Assembly: GCF_019649055.1 (NCBI RefSeq)
Contig: NW_026570247.1
Location: 372,001 to 436,000 of the forward strand
Direction of reading: 5' to 3'
Length of the DNA: 64,000 bases
Source of the DNA: Paramacrobiotus metropolitanus
Taxonomy: Eukaryota; Tardigrada; Eutardigrada; Parachela; Macrobiotidae
Part shown: positions 49,797-60,480 of the stretch, in pieces
Layout of the letters: the number at the start of each line of letters is the position of its first letter
Position numbering within the stretch: the stretch's first letter is position 1
Program-made: the position numbers and the translations under genes
The notes under the pieces: generated by a model
Told to the model about the DNA's origin: nothing
The model's database searches: none
The model's input: only the letters and a program-made list of their open reading frames with translations

Positions 49797-51741
49797 TTTA
49801 CGCTCACGCCTGAAAGACGCCCACACTTTAAGTCGGCCGTAAAGTTACTGGCGGATATTTTTCTATTGACGTGCAATCCGATATGAAATCACTCAGGGGA
49901 GAACTGACTTTGAAGCAGTGAACTTCAGGAGTTGCCCCATTTCTAAATTCTAGGCACTAAAAATTACTATCACCTAGAAAGGACAATATGTAGAATGTAA
50001 TTTCCTTTGTAAATATTGTATTCTTTAGATTTTTCGAAAATTGCATACAGTGTACATACCTGATGTACTGGCGTTTTCGCATACATACAGTACCTGTATT
50101 TTCTGCCTCCGTAACGAAATTCACTCAACATTAAAATCAGCTTTCCTGTTGCGGCGTTGCCAATACTATTTGAGGCACTGGAAGGATTATTCTACTAGTT
50201 GTCTAATAACTGGTATCAACGCCGCTCTGTTCACATTGATTGCAGAGTCCAAACTCACTGCAGAGACGCTAAAACGACGATAACTAACGTAAGATTTATT
50301 TATTTGGGTCACGAATGGGTGTTATGCCATCATGCCATCCGCCACGATACACGTACATCCTACTGCATTATTAATTTACACACAATGGTTAGTACTGCTC
50401 TGTGATCTGCTGTCTTATTAGCCTGGATGTGTCTTTTGTTTCGCCTCTGTCACTTTGCCCAGAATAGGGACCACTATTTCATGTGGGAGTACTATTGCTC
50501 CTTGTATTGTTGGATTGTTGTCGTAACAAGACTGTCTCGAGACGACCAAGGTGGGCACCGGACCGGACTGGGAAGCGTAATCCTGTCTACATACAGGATT
50601 AAATTAGGGCCTAATTTAATCCTCAACATCTACTGTATGTAGAGTACGAGTAGACGATTAATGATTTCCATCCGCTGGGCCAATACGATATTTAAATAAC
50701 TGATTGGCTACCTTATACGTACTGAGATCATCGCGGCGAAACTGTGCTTGAAGCATAATGAATCTGAAGAGGCCTGCTGGCCGCCTTTTCAAGACTACAA
50801 GCGCAGGCTACAAGTTTTTTTTTCAGTTGCACTAGTTTAGTTACTAGCCAGTAATTTACGCATCCAAAACGAAAAACATTATAACACAAAGTAAACAGCG
50901 TTAAAACCATCAGAACGTGGAACAGTGGACGTCACAGACAGCGCATTCCAACGCTGTATTTCAATACTATGTAAGACGTTGCATCAAAAACTCGTATGAT
51001 CGGTTTTCTCCAGAAGCATCCTTCAAGCATTTCCCCAGCTCACGCAAAAATTTCATACAAGCTGGGCCGCCGACGCCAAAAGTCTCAAAAGGCTACCAGT
51101 TAACACATAAGTACCAAATACAAATCGAACCCGGCACCAAGATAGTTTGAGTCTGAGGTAGCTAAGATAGAGAATTTCCTTTAGAGTGAGTTTGCAGTTA
51201 CTGAACAGAGCTTCGTTGCCACGAATAAGTTAAAACTGCGAGTATGGAGAAGAATAATTCACTTGTTAAACTGGCTAGCGTGCCTATAGGCTATAAGGAA
51301 TAGTGATACCAGAGAAGTTGGCTCCTGATGTTGAATTGATCCTGTAGGTGAGGCGAAAAATACAGGTATGTGTGCACACACTATCACAGCTCCAGTTATT
51401 ACAATTACGTACAGTTACCAACTTACCGTACCTACACGAAATCTACAATTTTTACGGGTTGCAATTTTTACGGGTTGCAATTTCGCTTCAATCTAAGGAA
51501 AGCGATGTTTGTAGATTTAACAAGATTCCTGAATTCTGCAAGATGCGCCTTATAGCATGGTAGCACTAGCAAGATATCAAAGATAAATTTTTTTCGTTGC
51601 CGGATAGAAACCACTGCGCAGTTCTTAAAGCATTTAAATGACCAATGTTTACCAGATCATGACGAACGCAAGCGGAAAGATAAACAGTGTTATGCTTATT
51701 ATTTGAGTGGATTGTCCAGGCGTGAGCGTCTAACGGATAAT
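49797..51741. other. No recognisable gene
   Basis: 5-prime flank of copy 5 followed by intergenic DNA. Apart from the nested hairpin listed separately, I see no exon, repeat or RNA gene. Confidence 0.45.
50578..50643. repeat. Nested, mutually exclusive hairpins
   Basis: Three stems overlap in 66 bases. taatcctg (50578-50585) pairs with caggatta (50594-50601). aggattaaattagg (50595-50608) pairs perfectly with cctaatttaatcct (50610-50623). tctacatacag (50586-50596) pairs with ctgtatgtaga (50633-50643). The first stem excludes the other two. No coding frame is nearby. It may be a mobile-element remnant. Confidence 0.75.
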
Positions 51742-51990
51742 ATGGATTCACACTTCCGTGATCGGGTCGACGCCTGGGTTCCGGCGGCTGTTGACTGGGG
51801 TCAGTCAGATGAGCTATCAGAACACCGTGGCGGTCCAAGTCAACGGGGCAATGTGGCTGGGATTTATCCAGGATATCGACGGGGACCAAGCGTTTGTCCA
51901 TATCGATTCGAAGAAGGCCGAAGCCCGATTGATCCATGCCGGGAGTGTCTATTCTGTACCGTGGTACAATCGTTACCGGAGTCCGGTACA
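51742..51990 (+). pseudogene. 5-prime fragment of a subfamily B F-box gene (fragment 6f)
   Basis: It reads GSTPGFRRLLTGVSQMSYQN, then VAVQVNGAMWLGFIQDIDGD, VHIDSKKAEARLIHAG and VYSVPWYNRY, matching the first 90 residues of copy 5. A 1-base difference near 51745 breaks the frame right after the expected start. Homology ends after the first Tudor-like module. It points toward the truncated 3-prime end of copy 6, about 50 bases away. Confidence 0.75.
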
Positions 51991-52044
51991 ATCGTTACGT
52001 CGCCGTGTTGCGTGCGATTCAGTGGTCTCGGAAATCAGATTTTC

Positions 52045-54617
52045 TTATTTATCTTCCCACTGACACCGATAGAACAGGTCGCGCGTCCAACGCGCATAAA
52101 TCGCTTTGACCTCTGCACGCATTTCCTGGGTAACCGGCGAAAATCTGTCGTTAACAGCGCACATGAACCGACTGACCATATCCGGCGCGCCTTCACGGCA
52201 GTCCAAAACGACGCGCGGCACCGCAATCTCCAACTTGTCAATGGTTAGCTCGTGGTCCCATCCCAGATGCCGCATTAAATTCCTTTCCCTCTGTGGCAGG
52301 TAGTGCATACTGAATTCCGACTTGTTAAAGATTTCGTACATGGGTCGGCCAAAGAGATGGCTGACTGTCCAGTTGTGCAGCACAATCCGTTCACAGTGAT
52401 TTTCCAGCATGACAACATCGAACATCAGCGGATGGTCTAGGTGGAACTTCTCCTCACACAGAATCCGTTCACAGCTGTCCATGATAAAGTCCTTCAGTAC
52501 GATCAGGGGCAGGTAAACGTTTACGGCTCCATGGCCTCCAAAAAGAGCAGCAGAAACAGCAAACGATCGCGGAGAGAGCGCGTTATTATAGCGGGTAGCG
52601 GAGGTGATGGTGCGCGTTAGGAGTGCTGTCGCTCCAAAACAGTTTTAATTGTCGGACGTGGTTTTTTTATTCAGACTGTCCAAATATATGCGGAGGTGCT
52701 CGGTGGCGTGGGGACGCTTTAGCAGTTCGTGCCATAATGCACACTCTGTTCAAAGCATGCCAGTCAGTAATAACGATGGCATTTAATATTTGAAGTTATG
52801 GTAAAAGACTGGAACACGATAATGCATTCCGGCACAATATACAAGCTTGCCCCGTAATTTCTAACGTAATGGTACAGATAGCGCGTATTAAGCGCTAGGA
52901 AAGGTCGGCATTGCACTACGTCTACCACCATGGTAAATTTGCTCCTCTCTAAAGGAGACAAGTAGATATTGTATTTATAGTTTTGTATAGATAGCTTATA
53001 ATGTATCTGGCATGCATCGACCAGGCCAGGTGCATGTGCAGCGCAAATACATAGTGTGGGGTGGCGCGCCATAGGGTGGAGCTTGGCATAATTGTGAATT
53101 GTGACCCGTGAATTTGTGTTTGACGCAGAAATTACGGGATAAGTTTGCACATTAAGTTACCGTTTAAGTTTCATCTGTGAATGCAGATCCAGATAAAAAA
53201 CGATTTCACCGACGATCTAGTGTGGCAGATGACATAGCAAGGCCTCCGAACAGGACGACAACTCCATCCCAAGATCTAAATGCACTATCAATTAAACACG
53301 TACGGAGCCACTAATAAACCGCTATGCTTTTGTGATAAAAATATGAAGTAGATAACTTGTTTAACAATAATCAGGCTTTAGTGAGTCCCACTGAATCAAA
53401 CGAAACACGGAAACGCAATTCATCTAGCTTTAAGGCCTACCTTCTGGGTCGATGTCAGTTGGCTTGCTGGAGCTATTGAAGTTGTCGAAATTAATCGGTA
53501 ACAAAGCGGCCCGGGTAGCCAAGTGCCTTTCTGACACTGTCAACAGCTTCGTAACGGTCGTCTGCTGCGCATCCGTGCTCGGTCCGACACCGACTATCAC
53601 AAACATTCAGCCAGTGGCTTCGGCGCGCAGGTGAAAGCGGCAACAATCCGTCACGTCTGTCAGCGCCGTATCGTTCTCGAACGCTTCGCGAAAAGCTTGA
53701 TAAGGCGCGATCGGTCAGCCGGTTCGCTGAGAACCTGGTTCGCCATGGCCAAGGCAATAAAGTATTTCGCATACAACAGACCGCTGTTGCGGTGCAGCAA
53801 CGACGGCTCCGAAAACCAATCCGGTCCGAGGATCTGGCAGAGATCTACCAATTCGATGCGAGCCCTCGTCTGGTTTGTTAGGCACTGGTCCGTGGTCTTG
53901 ACGTAATACATCAAATTACGGCAATCTATTACCAGGCGTTTCAGCACGAACACCGACTGGAAGCGGAACGGTCCGTCGTCTTGATCGCGCAGTGCGGCGA
54001 AAATGGGTGTGCCGGGGTCCGGGCCCCGGTGCCGACTGTACCACGGTACAGGATAAACCTTTCCGGCATGGATCCATCGGGCTGCGGCCTTCTTTGAGTC
54101 GAAATCGACAAACACGCGGTCCCCGTTGATATTATGAGCGCAGGCGTACATGCGTACACCCTCGCTTTGGCAGTCTGTTGTGTTTTGTTGCACGCCCGCC
54201 TTACGCGTGGCGGAAGCATGGTGTTCTGCGCGCACCCGCACTGTGTGGCGGCTACGTGCGCATTTTCCACGCTTGCTGCAGTCAGCAATGCGGAGTTGTC
54301 CACGAGGAAATTCTTACGAATTAAATTTTAGTCTTGTCATAAATTCCTAGCAATCACGCCATTTCTCGCTTTCTGTAGCGTAGGCGCCTTTTATAGCATT
54401 GCTAGGCTTTTTGGTAGGCAGAATTCCGTCAATTCTGTTCCTACGCGTGAACCTTCATTGGGTCCACGCTTTCAATATCCTGGATAAATCCCAGCCACAT
54501 TGCGCCGTTGACTTGGACCGCCACGGTGTTGTGGTAGCTCATCTGATTGACGGCAGTCAACAGCCGCCGGAACACCGGCGTCGATCCGACCACGGACGTG
54601 CAGTCCAGTGAAACCAT
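52045..54617 (-). pseudogene. F-box family copy 6, subfamily B, multiply broken
   Basis: Minus-strand pieces: exon 1 at 54617-54476 and 54131-53441, exon 2 at 53275-53161 and exon 3 from 52745 to about 52045. The start is MVSLDCTSVVGSTPVFRRLL. Exon 1 is interrupted by a 344-base insertion between FIQDI and GDRVFVDFDSKKAAARW. It then has a 1-base loss near 53690-53698 and a TGA at 53607-53609 where copy 5 has Cys. Exon 2 has a TAG in place of the F-box Trp (LPH-stop-IVGEIVFYLDL). Exon 3 lacks two bases after VC and has a TAA in the DN-NCF region, then reads well (CERIVLHNWTVSHLFGRPMY) until it is cut off at RCQWEDK. Exon 4 is absent. It is clearly non-functional as a full protein. Confidence 0.8.
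54132..54475. mobile_element. Insertion of about 344 bases inside exon 1 of copy 6
   Basis: The coding sequence gatat/atcctgg seen uninterrupted in copy 5 and fragment 6f is split here. Both borders repeat ATAT (or a TA dinucleotide), as after a target-site duplication. Weak inverted similarity is visible between the ends (ttatgagcgcagg and ttgaaagcgtgg on opposite strands). No transposase is encoded. It has no GT..AG ends, so it is not a new spliceosomal intron of standard type. Confidence 0.6.
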
Positions 54618-55034
54618 TCTACGCTGACGCCTGGAAGAAGCCAGTTAAACAATATGCAGACCATTGTTTATCTGTCCGTGTACATGCATCGTGATCGGGT
54701 TAACATTAGTCACTAAATGTTTTAAGAACTGCGCGGTTTCTTGGCGGCACCGAAAAATATATTTTTAAGATTTCACAGTCATTATCATGCTATAAAGCGC
54801 AGCGTACAGAACATCGTATACTTTAAAATGCCGTACAACTGTAATCCGTAAAATTATAGATTTCGGAGTTGTAATGATTCATACATCGACGCGACCTCAA
54901 AGTGTGCTGGCGCCGCCGCTGAACTTGCATGCCGGGAGAAGATAGGAAAATACAAGTCACTTACTGATCGCTGTTATTTTGTTCCTTTCGCATGCGAGAC
55001 TTTTGGCACTTGGTGTGAGACCGGCCGTTGTTCC
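54618..55034. other. No recognisable gene
   Basis: Region between the start of copy 6 (minus) and truncated copy 7 (plus). Nothing recognisable is seen. Confidence 0.45.
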
Positions 55035-55510
55035 TTGACCTACCGTTGACGGAGAAAGAGCTGATGGCCCCGCTGACCATGCCATCAGCACTGCCCGGCA
55101 ACCGGATGCGGATCACTGTGGCTCAAGAGGAATTCCACTGCGACACGGACGAAAAGACCATGGTCAGTCGTTTCATGTGGGCCGTCAACGCCCGCTGTCC
55201 GCCGGTCAGCGATGACCTTTACGCCAAAGCAGCGCAGGTGCACCAGCGCTGGGCACACAGTCTGGTCTCTCCCTGGCAGTGGTCCGGAATTCGAAAGTAC
55301 CTTAACGTGTAAGTGGCCGAACGCTGAAATGACCTCTGTGCGCTGCTATTTTCGCTATTTTAGCCGATCTCCCCTGTATTTGACAGGTTCAGCCCGTTCC
55401 GTTGCGACGGGACAGTGCTGTCGTGGGATGATGTGGACTTGCGAGCTACGGATGTCTGTCAGTGGAGCAAGTTGGCGGTACTGGGCATCAGCGAGGTCTT
55501 TCGCGTGTGA
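55035..55510 (+). pseudogene. F-box family copy 7, only 3-prime part
   Basis: It consists of the last third of exon 3 (about 55035-55308) and exon 4 (55387-55510), with intact GT..AG intron and phase 2. It reads LPLTEKELMAPLTMP, VSRFMWAVNARCPPVSDDLY, VHQRWAHSLV, then FSPFRCDGTVLSWDDVDLRA and ISEVFRV with TGA. Everything upstream, including the F-box and N-terminal modules, is missing. Confidence 0.75.
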
Positions 55511-55837
55511 GGGAAGGGCAAGAAGAATTATGGCAACCGTTTCTCGACCTGCCATGCTCAGTTGACACCAGCCCCCCTCCCGTAATATCGCGGTAACGTA
55601 CGTGTTATCGCGGTAACCGACTCTTGTACACCACACATAACAGCCATTCTTTCGTGTGGGCTTCCTGTTTTGCGTACGTTTTTTCTGTTGACCTGTATAT
55701 TGTGCTTGCTGGATTCCGGATTTGTTTAAACCAAAGTGTTCTGGTTCCTGTAAATTGTGCGTGGAGTGTAGAACATGTACCGTCCAACACGCTCTGTGCG
55801 TAACCTATTCCCGAGAATCATCACCTACATAGTTTAA

Positions 55838-56027
55838 GGGGAATTTAACTGCTGAGGCCAGCACTGCCTGTACTTGCTGCCGTCACGCGCCTGGAGTGTG
55901 ACGTTACGGCAATATTTACGGTTAAATCCGGCGCGGTACATAAGCACCATGTTTAGCCACAACGTAAAACTCCAGCCGGCTTACGGCAGCAAGTACAGGG
56001 AGTGCTGGCCTCAGCAGTTGAATCCCC
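55838..56027. mobile_element. MITE with about 59-base inverted repeats
   Basis: The left arm 55838-55897 and right arm 55969-56027 are near-perfect reverse complements (shared words aactgctgaggccagcact, cctgtacttgctgccgt). They surround a 71-base centre. Weaker pairing may extend outward (acatag/ctatatgt). It is non-coding. Confidence 0.8.
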
Positions 56028-56860
56028 CTATATGTCACGGAGCGGTAGTACTCGTGCCTTAAATAAGCTTGTAGGACTGTTTGAGGCCACAATTACGAGT
56101 GAAAATGATGCTGCAACTCTACATTTTGGTTCTCATGTTGTATTTGTGGTTATACTGTATTACGCGTTTTGTTTGGAAACGTCTTCGGGTAATAGGGCGG
56201 AAATCCGAATAAACGGTCTGGAGCTCCCTGTTCATTCATTTCCGTCAGTTAAAGCTCACATACAACCGTAAAAAAAGCAGACTTCCGCCAGCTGTGCAGT
56301 GGTGTCGGGAGCCTACAAAGGTCACGATGTCTTCGGCGAGCGTTCAGACTTACAGATTTTCTGTTGTCCTCCATGTAGTTTTCGGCGATAACACGGACGT
56401 GTGATTTGATACCTCTAATGGTATTTACGGTGGTTTTCATATTTCCATAAAACATTTCGGTGGTTTTTTAGAAAAGCAAACAAATTTCTCCACGCAGTTT
56501 GTCGACTGACACATATATAGACTGTGATCGTGTCTGATTTCTTTCGTTTTAAATTTTAGAATAAAAACATTTATTTCTCCGTAATTTATCGTTAGAAGCT
56601 GATTTGGAGATTCAGTACGTATCTCAAAAATGGAGATTCAGTTCGGAAATAGCGACGAAATTTACTACAAAATTAACTAAATGCAGCCGGTGTTGATAGT
56701 GGACGGCTACAGACGCAGCTCACACGAATTCGATTCCCGTCATCGGTGGTTTTATTCAGATTTAAAAACAAGTTAACGAATGAACATTCGCAGAGTATTC
56801 ATTTGCGTTGCGACCCTTTCCTTTGAGAAATGTGACCATTCTAGTACAGGAAACAGTTTC
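56028..56860. other. No recognisable gene
   Basis: AT-rich intergenic DNA. A B-box-like gaattcgattcccg near 56726-56739 was considered and rejected as a tRNA gene. Confidence 0.45.
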
Positions 56861-57283
56861 TTTCAGCATTTTGACCACATGCCATTCATTTCCAGCAAGA
56901 ATCTCTTTTTTCCGTTTAATAATTGGCCGATCTTATCTGCTCGGCTTGTAGTGTTCCAAAGGCTATGCCATAACCTGGACAAAACTGCTGTCGAGCATGG
57001 CATTTTCTAACCCACTGACCCACCAGGATTTCTATTGACGCATACTGCTTCTGCTCTCTGCAGTCTCTGCTTCGACCAACATAAACCGCTTCGCCTTTCG
57101 AAACAGCAAGAGAACTTTTTTCTCCTTGGATCAGGGAAAGCGCTAACACAGCACAGCCATGCGCTGACAGCGCTATAAGATGCACAACTGAAGGTATTCC
57201 ATATCAAGTGAGTACCCACCACATAATACTGCCCGGTCTGCACCCCTACAGTATAGCGCCACAATTTCAACGTGAGCAGAATC
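56861..57283 (+). promoter_or_regulatory. 5-prime flank of copy 8, shared with copy 10
   Basis: It aligns with 63090-63430 upstream of copy 10. Shared words include ccgatcttatctgct, tagtgttc, gcatactgcttctgctctctgc, cacagcacagccatgc, aagatg(c/t)acaactgaa and ccatatc. The distance to the ATG is similar. These are co-duplicated upstream sequences and the most likely place for the promoter. Confidence 0.6.
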
Positions 57284-59560
57284 ATGGCCTCCCCGGCAGG
57301 AATGCCACCGTTTCGGCGGATGTTGACTGCAACGGATGGGCGTTCCTTTGGCTACCAAAATACGGTGGTGGTGCGGAATGACAGTGACGGTGATGTCTAT
57401 TGGCTGGGATATGTTCAGGACATCTCCGACAACGCCGATCGTATTCTGGTTGACTCTGACTCCAAGCGGATGGATGCGCGCTGGATGGAGGCTAGCCGTG
57501 TGTGGCTGGCGCTGTCTGCCGGCGAGATTCTTTTGGATACGAGCAGGCTTCCTAAAATGTCGGGGCAGGTGGCGCTGCGGGATGAGAACGACGGGCCGTT
57601 CCGCTTCAGAACGGCGGTCATTAAGGACGCTGTCCACGCTCGCGGCAATGACATCAGCATTTGTCTCGTAATGGACTGCTCTTCCTTCAGTCTTCCATAT
57701 ATCTGTAGATGCACTTATTACAGAGTATACAGAGTAGAGCTTGCATCAATATCGTTTTTACACTGAACTGAAGTTAAGTTTCAAACAGAACCAGTTTTAG
57801 AACAGATTTACAGTTGTCGAAATTTATACAGATCTGTAATTATATTTTTTGAGAAAGCGGTAGAACGATCTTCATAAACCATGGGTTGTAAAACGGCTTA
57901 TTCTTGGATTATAAAACGATCTTTATGTCCACTTTCGTGCACATAAGGCCAAGATCAGGACTTTCGATTCGCCCCTTACAGATATCACATCGACTGAACG
58001 AGCGACCAGATTCCGTCGTCTGCCGCCTCCGCTGTGGACCATCATCCTTCTGCAGTTGGACCTCCAAACGCAGGCAGTCGCTAAAAGGTTAGTGAATAAT
58101 AATCACTAAACGCGTATACTCTAAACAAGGCAAGCGCTTCCTCTTGTCTAGTGTGTGCCTTTTATGGCACCAGATCCTCAGCGAGCCCCACAACACCCAG
58201 CACATCATCCTCCGCTGCCAGTCCTGCACTCGGGGCGCTGCCGAATGCTGGAGTGAACGGGACCACGCGCCGCTGATCCTCCTGATTCGCTCAATCCACG
58301 CCCACATGAAATGCCTAACGCTGATCCGTCCCCATCCGGATTGCCGTTTATCCCGTACCTATTCCAGCCTGTTCCGGGTGTGGAAACCGGATATACCGCT
58401 GCTTATCTTGCAGAATTTTCACTTGAACTTTGGCGGCAGCGACCGGCTGCATCGCTTTACCTGGATAGTCCGCAGCTTTCGCCAATTCTGTCAGCGCATC
58501 ATTGTCCGCAACTGGACGCTGTGCGATTTATTCGGCCGCGCCATGCACAACTTGTTTCGCGGCCGACCGCTGACGGAAAACAGATGATGGTCCCGCTGAC
58601 GCTGGGACCTTCAACATTGTCCATCGACGTGATTCAAGTTACTCTGAACAACGTGGAATTCCACAGCGACGCGGACGATGACGCCATGGCCAGTCGTTTC
58701 ATGTGGGCCGTCAACGCCCGCTGGCCGCCAATCAGCGATGACCTTTACGCCAAAGTGGCGCACGTGCACCAACGCTGGATCAACAGCCTGGTCTATCCCG
58801 AGCAGTGGGACGGAATTCGGAAATATCTCAATGTGTAAGTCGCCGCAACGAACCAATCGCGCTGTTCTAGGTATCCTCGGTGTACTAGCTTAACCGGAAA
58901 TTTCGGACGATCGAATCAATGCAGCGAAATATACACATTCACGTCCTAATGTAGTGACAGTTGCCCTAGCGCAAATTTCGCGCTAGATATTATAACGGTG
59001 CTCTTGAAGTAACTCAAATGGAATTGCTAATACAGCGCTTCAGGGAGCAGACGACTGTTCAGGTTGGAAAAGGATGCAGGATCACGAATCAGCTATCATT
59101 ACAATTACCAGAAGAGAGAAACACCGTGCGGCCAGATCGCAGGCCTAATTTATTAGACGTCGTCCCGTACGAACGGAAGGAGAAACAAGAAACTAAAATC
59201 AAGTTTAGAAGTAGAATGGGCCAGCTTCCGATAATGTGTCTACTCATGCTACGCGCATGGTGAGCTGGTCAGAACAGGTTGTCAGGTAGACACACATGGT
59301 GAACCGCTTAGACAACATTCATTTCGCCTTAATATTTGTAGTCGGTACTGTACGTAGGACATTGTTGGATAATCTTGTATTTTGATACTAGACCGATGTC
59401 GGGTGCATTTGGCAGGTTCAGCGGATTCCATGGCGACGGGACGGAACACCGGTGGGATGAGGTTGACTTGCGGACGGTGGATGTGCGCCAGTTAAGCAAA
59501 TTGGCAGTGCTGGGCATCAGCGAGTTCTTCCGGACACACAATAACATGCGCCAACCGTGA
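57284..59560 (+). pseudogene. F-box family copy 8, broken exon 1 and frameshift
   Basis: Exons: 57284 to about 57660, 57982-58087, 58152-58834 and 59416-59560. The start is MASPAGMPPFRRML, and both Tudor-like words are present (NTVVVRNDSDGDVYWLGYVQ and QVALRDENDGPFRFRTA). Family homology is then lost after AVIK, and about 320 unrelated bases replace the KH0-like part and the exon-1 donor. Exon 2 (LPPPLWTIILLQLDL) and exon 3 (VCLLWHQIL) keep the F-box; the junction codon is Ser in place of Arg. One base is missing near 58580 (LTENR versus KQMMVPL), breaking the frame. Exon 4 is open but has an atypical tail after ISEFF (RTHNNMRQP). Confidence 0.75.
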
Positions 59561-60436
59561 TCAAGCTGCTTTGCCGGAATCTGCTTTGAAATCAACTGCC
59601 GACAAGCGATCGATACCTACAGTTATGTTGTTACTGCAGTAACCGACATTCGTGCCACACGAACAATATCCATTCATTTTCGCCTCTAAATATGTGCGTT
59701 TCATGTTTCTGTGTGTGTTTTTTTATAAACTGTTTACTTTGTTTGCTGGTTTCTAATCTTTAATACCAACACATGTTGCCAGGAAAGTCTGGTAATTTTA
59801 TACCGGGTGACTGAACAAAATGGCGCTCTCCGCTTTTGGTTGACCTTGCGCGGAATACCTGCCATACTGCGAAGTTGATAACTCCGTCAAAATAGTTCCC
59901 AACAACTGCATGAACACTTGTTTCCCGGTGTGTGCTACTGTTTACACACGTGATCTTTCGCTTCTGGGCAGACACGGTCACTAAGAATGTCCCTGCTCTT
60001 AACCGTGAAAGAATTGATCCGTATATAAACATCTCGGCGGATTGGCGCAACCGCTCTACTCTGTTTATCGACTTGTACAAAAGTACGAGTACTGCTTTAA
60101 TTGCTTTCGCAGCATTTTGAGGAAAACATAAAGGAGATTCGTCTAGTAGTCAAAGCCCGACTTTCGTCTGACCCAATTGTCCGGTCACGTTCTTTTTTGA
60201 CCGTGATTTCTGCGCTCGGCAGTTTCTTCTCTGCTCCTTCATTTGACCCAATTAAAGGGCTTCGCATTTCGCTCAGGGTATAGAAATTTGTTTCTTATGA
60301 GGCAGCTGAAATTGCTATAACGCGGAATAGGTATGTCCCCACTCTCCAGTTTCGCTGGTGTGCACAGCGAAATAATACTAATGTGCAACCGAATTAATTC
60401 TCAACCCAGTAAATAGTCACGCCATACATACTACTT
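59561..60436. other. Intergenic stretch between copies 8 and 9
   Basis: 3-prime flank of copy 8, then 5-prime flank of copy 9. No other gene is seen. Confidence 0.45.
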
Positions 60437-60462
60437 CACTAGAGAAATCTCCTTGGATTCTA
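60437..60462 (+). promoter_or_regulatory. Conserved promoter-proximal word before copy 9
   Basis: cactagagaaatctccttgg then attcta lies 19-44 bases before the ATG. It matches 63434-63459 before copy 10 at about 22 of 26 positions and, over gaaattccttgg, the fragment at 11221-11232. Confidence 0.5.
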
Positions 60463-60480
60463 CTCGACTTGCACACAGTC

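Noticed and set aside
56690-56760. Possible tRNA gene with B-box-like ttcgattcccg
   Set aside because: Only 31 bases lie between the possible acceptor and T stems, the T stem pairs at three of five positions and no anticodon arm fits. At best it is a worn tRNA-derived fragment.
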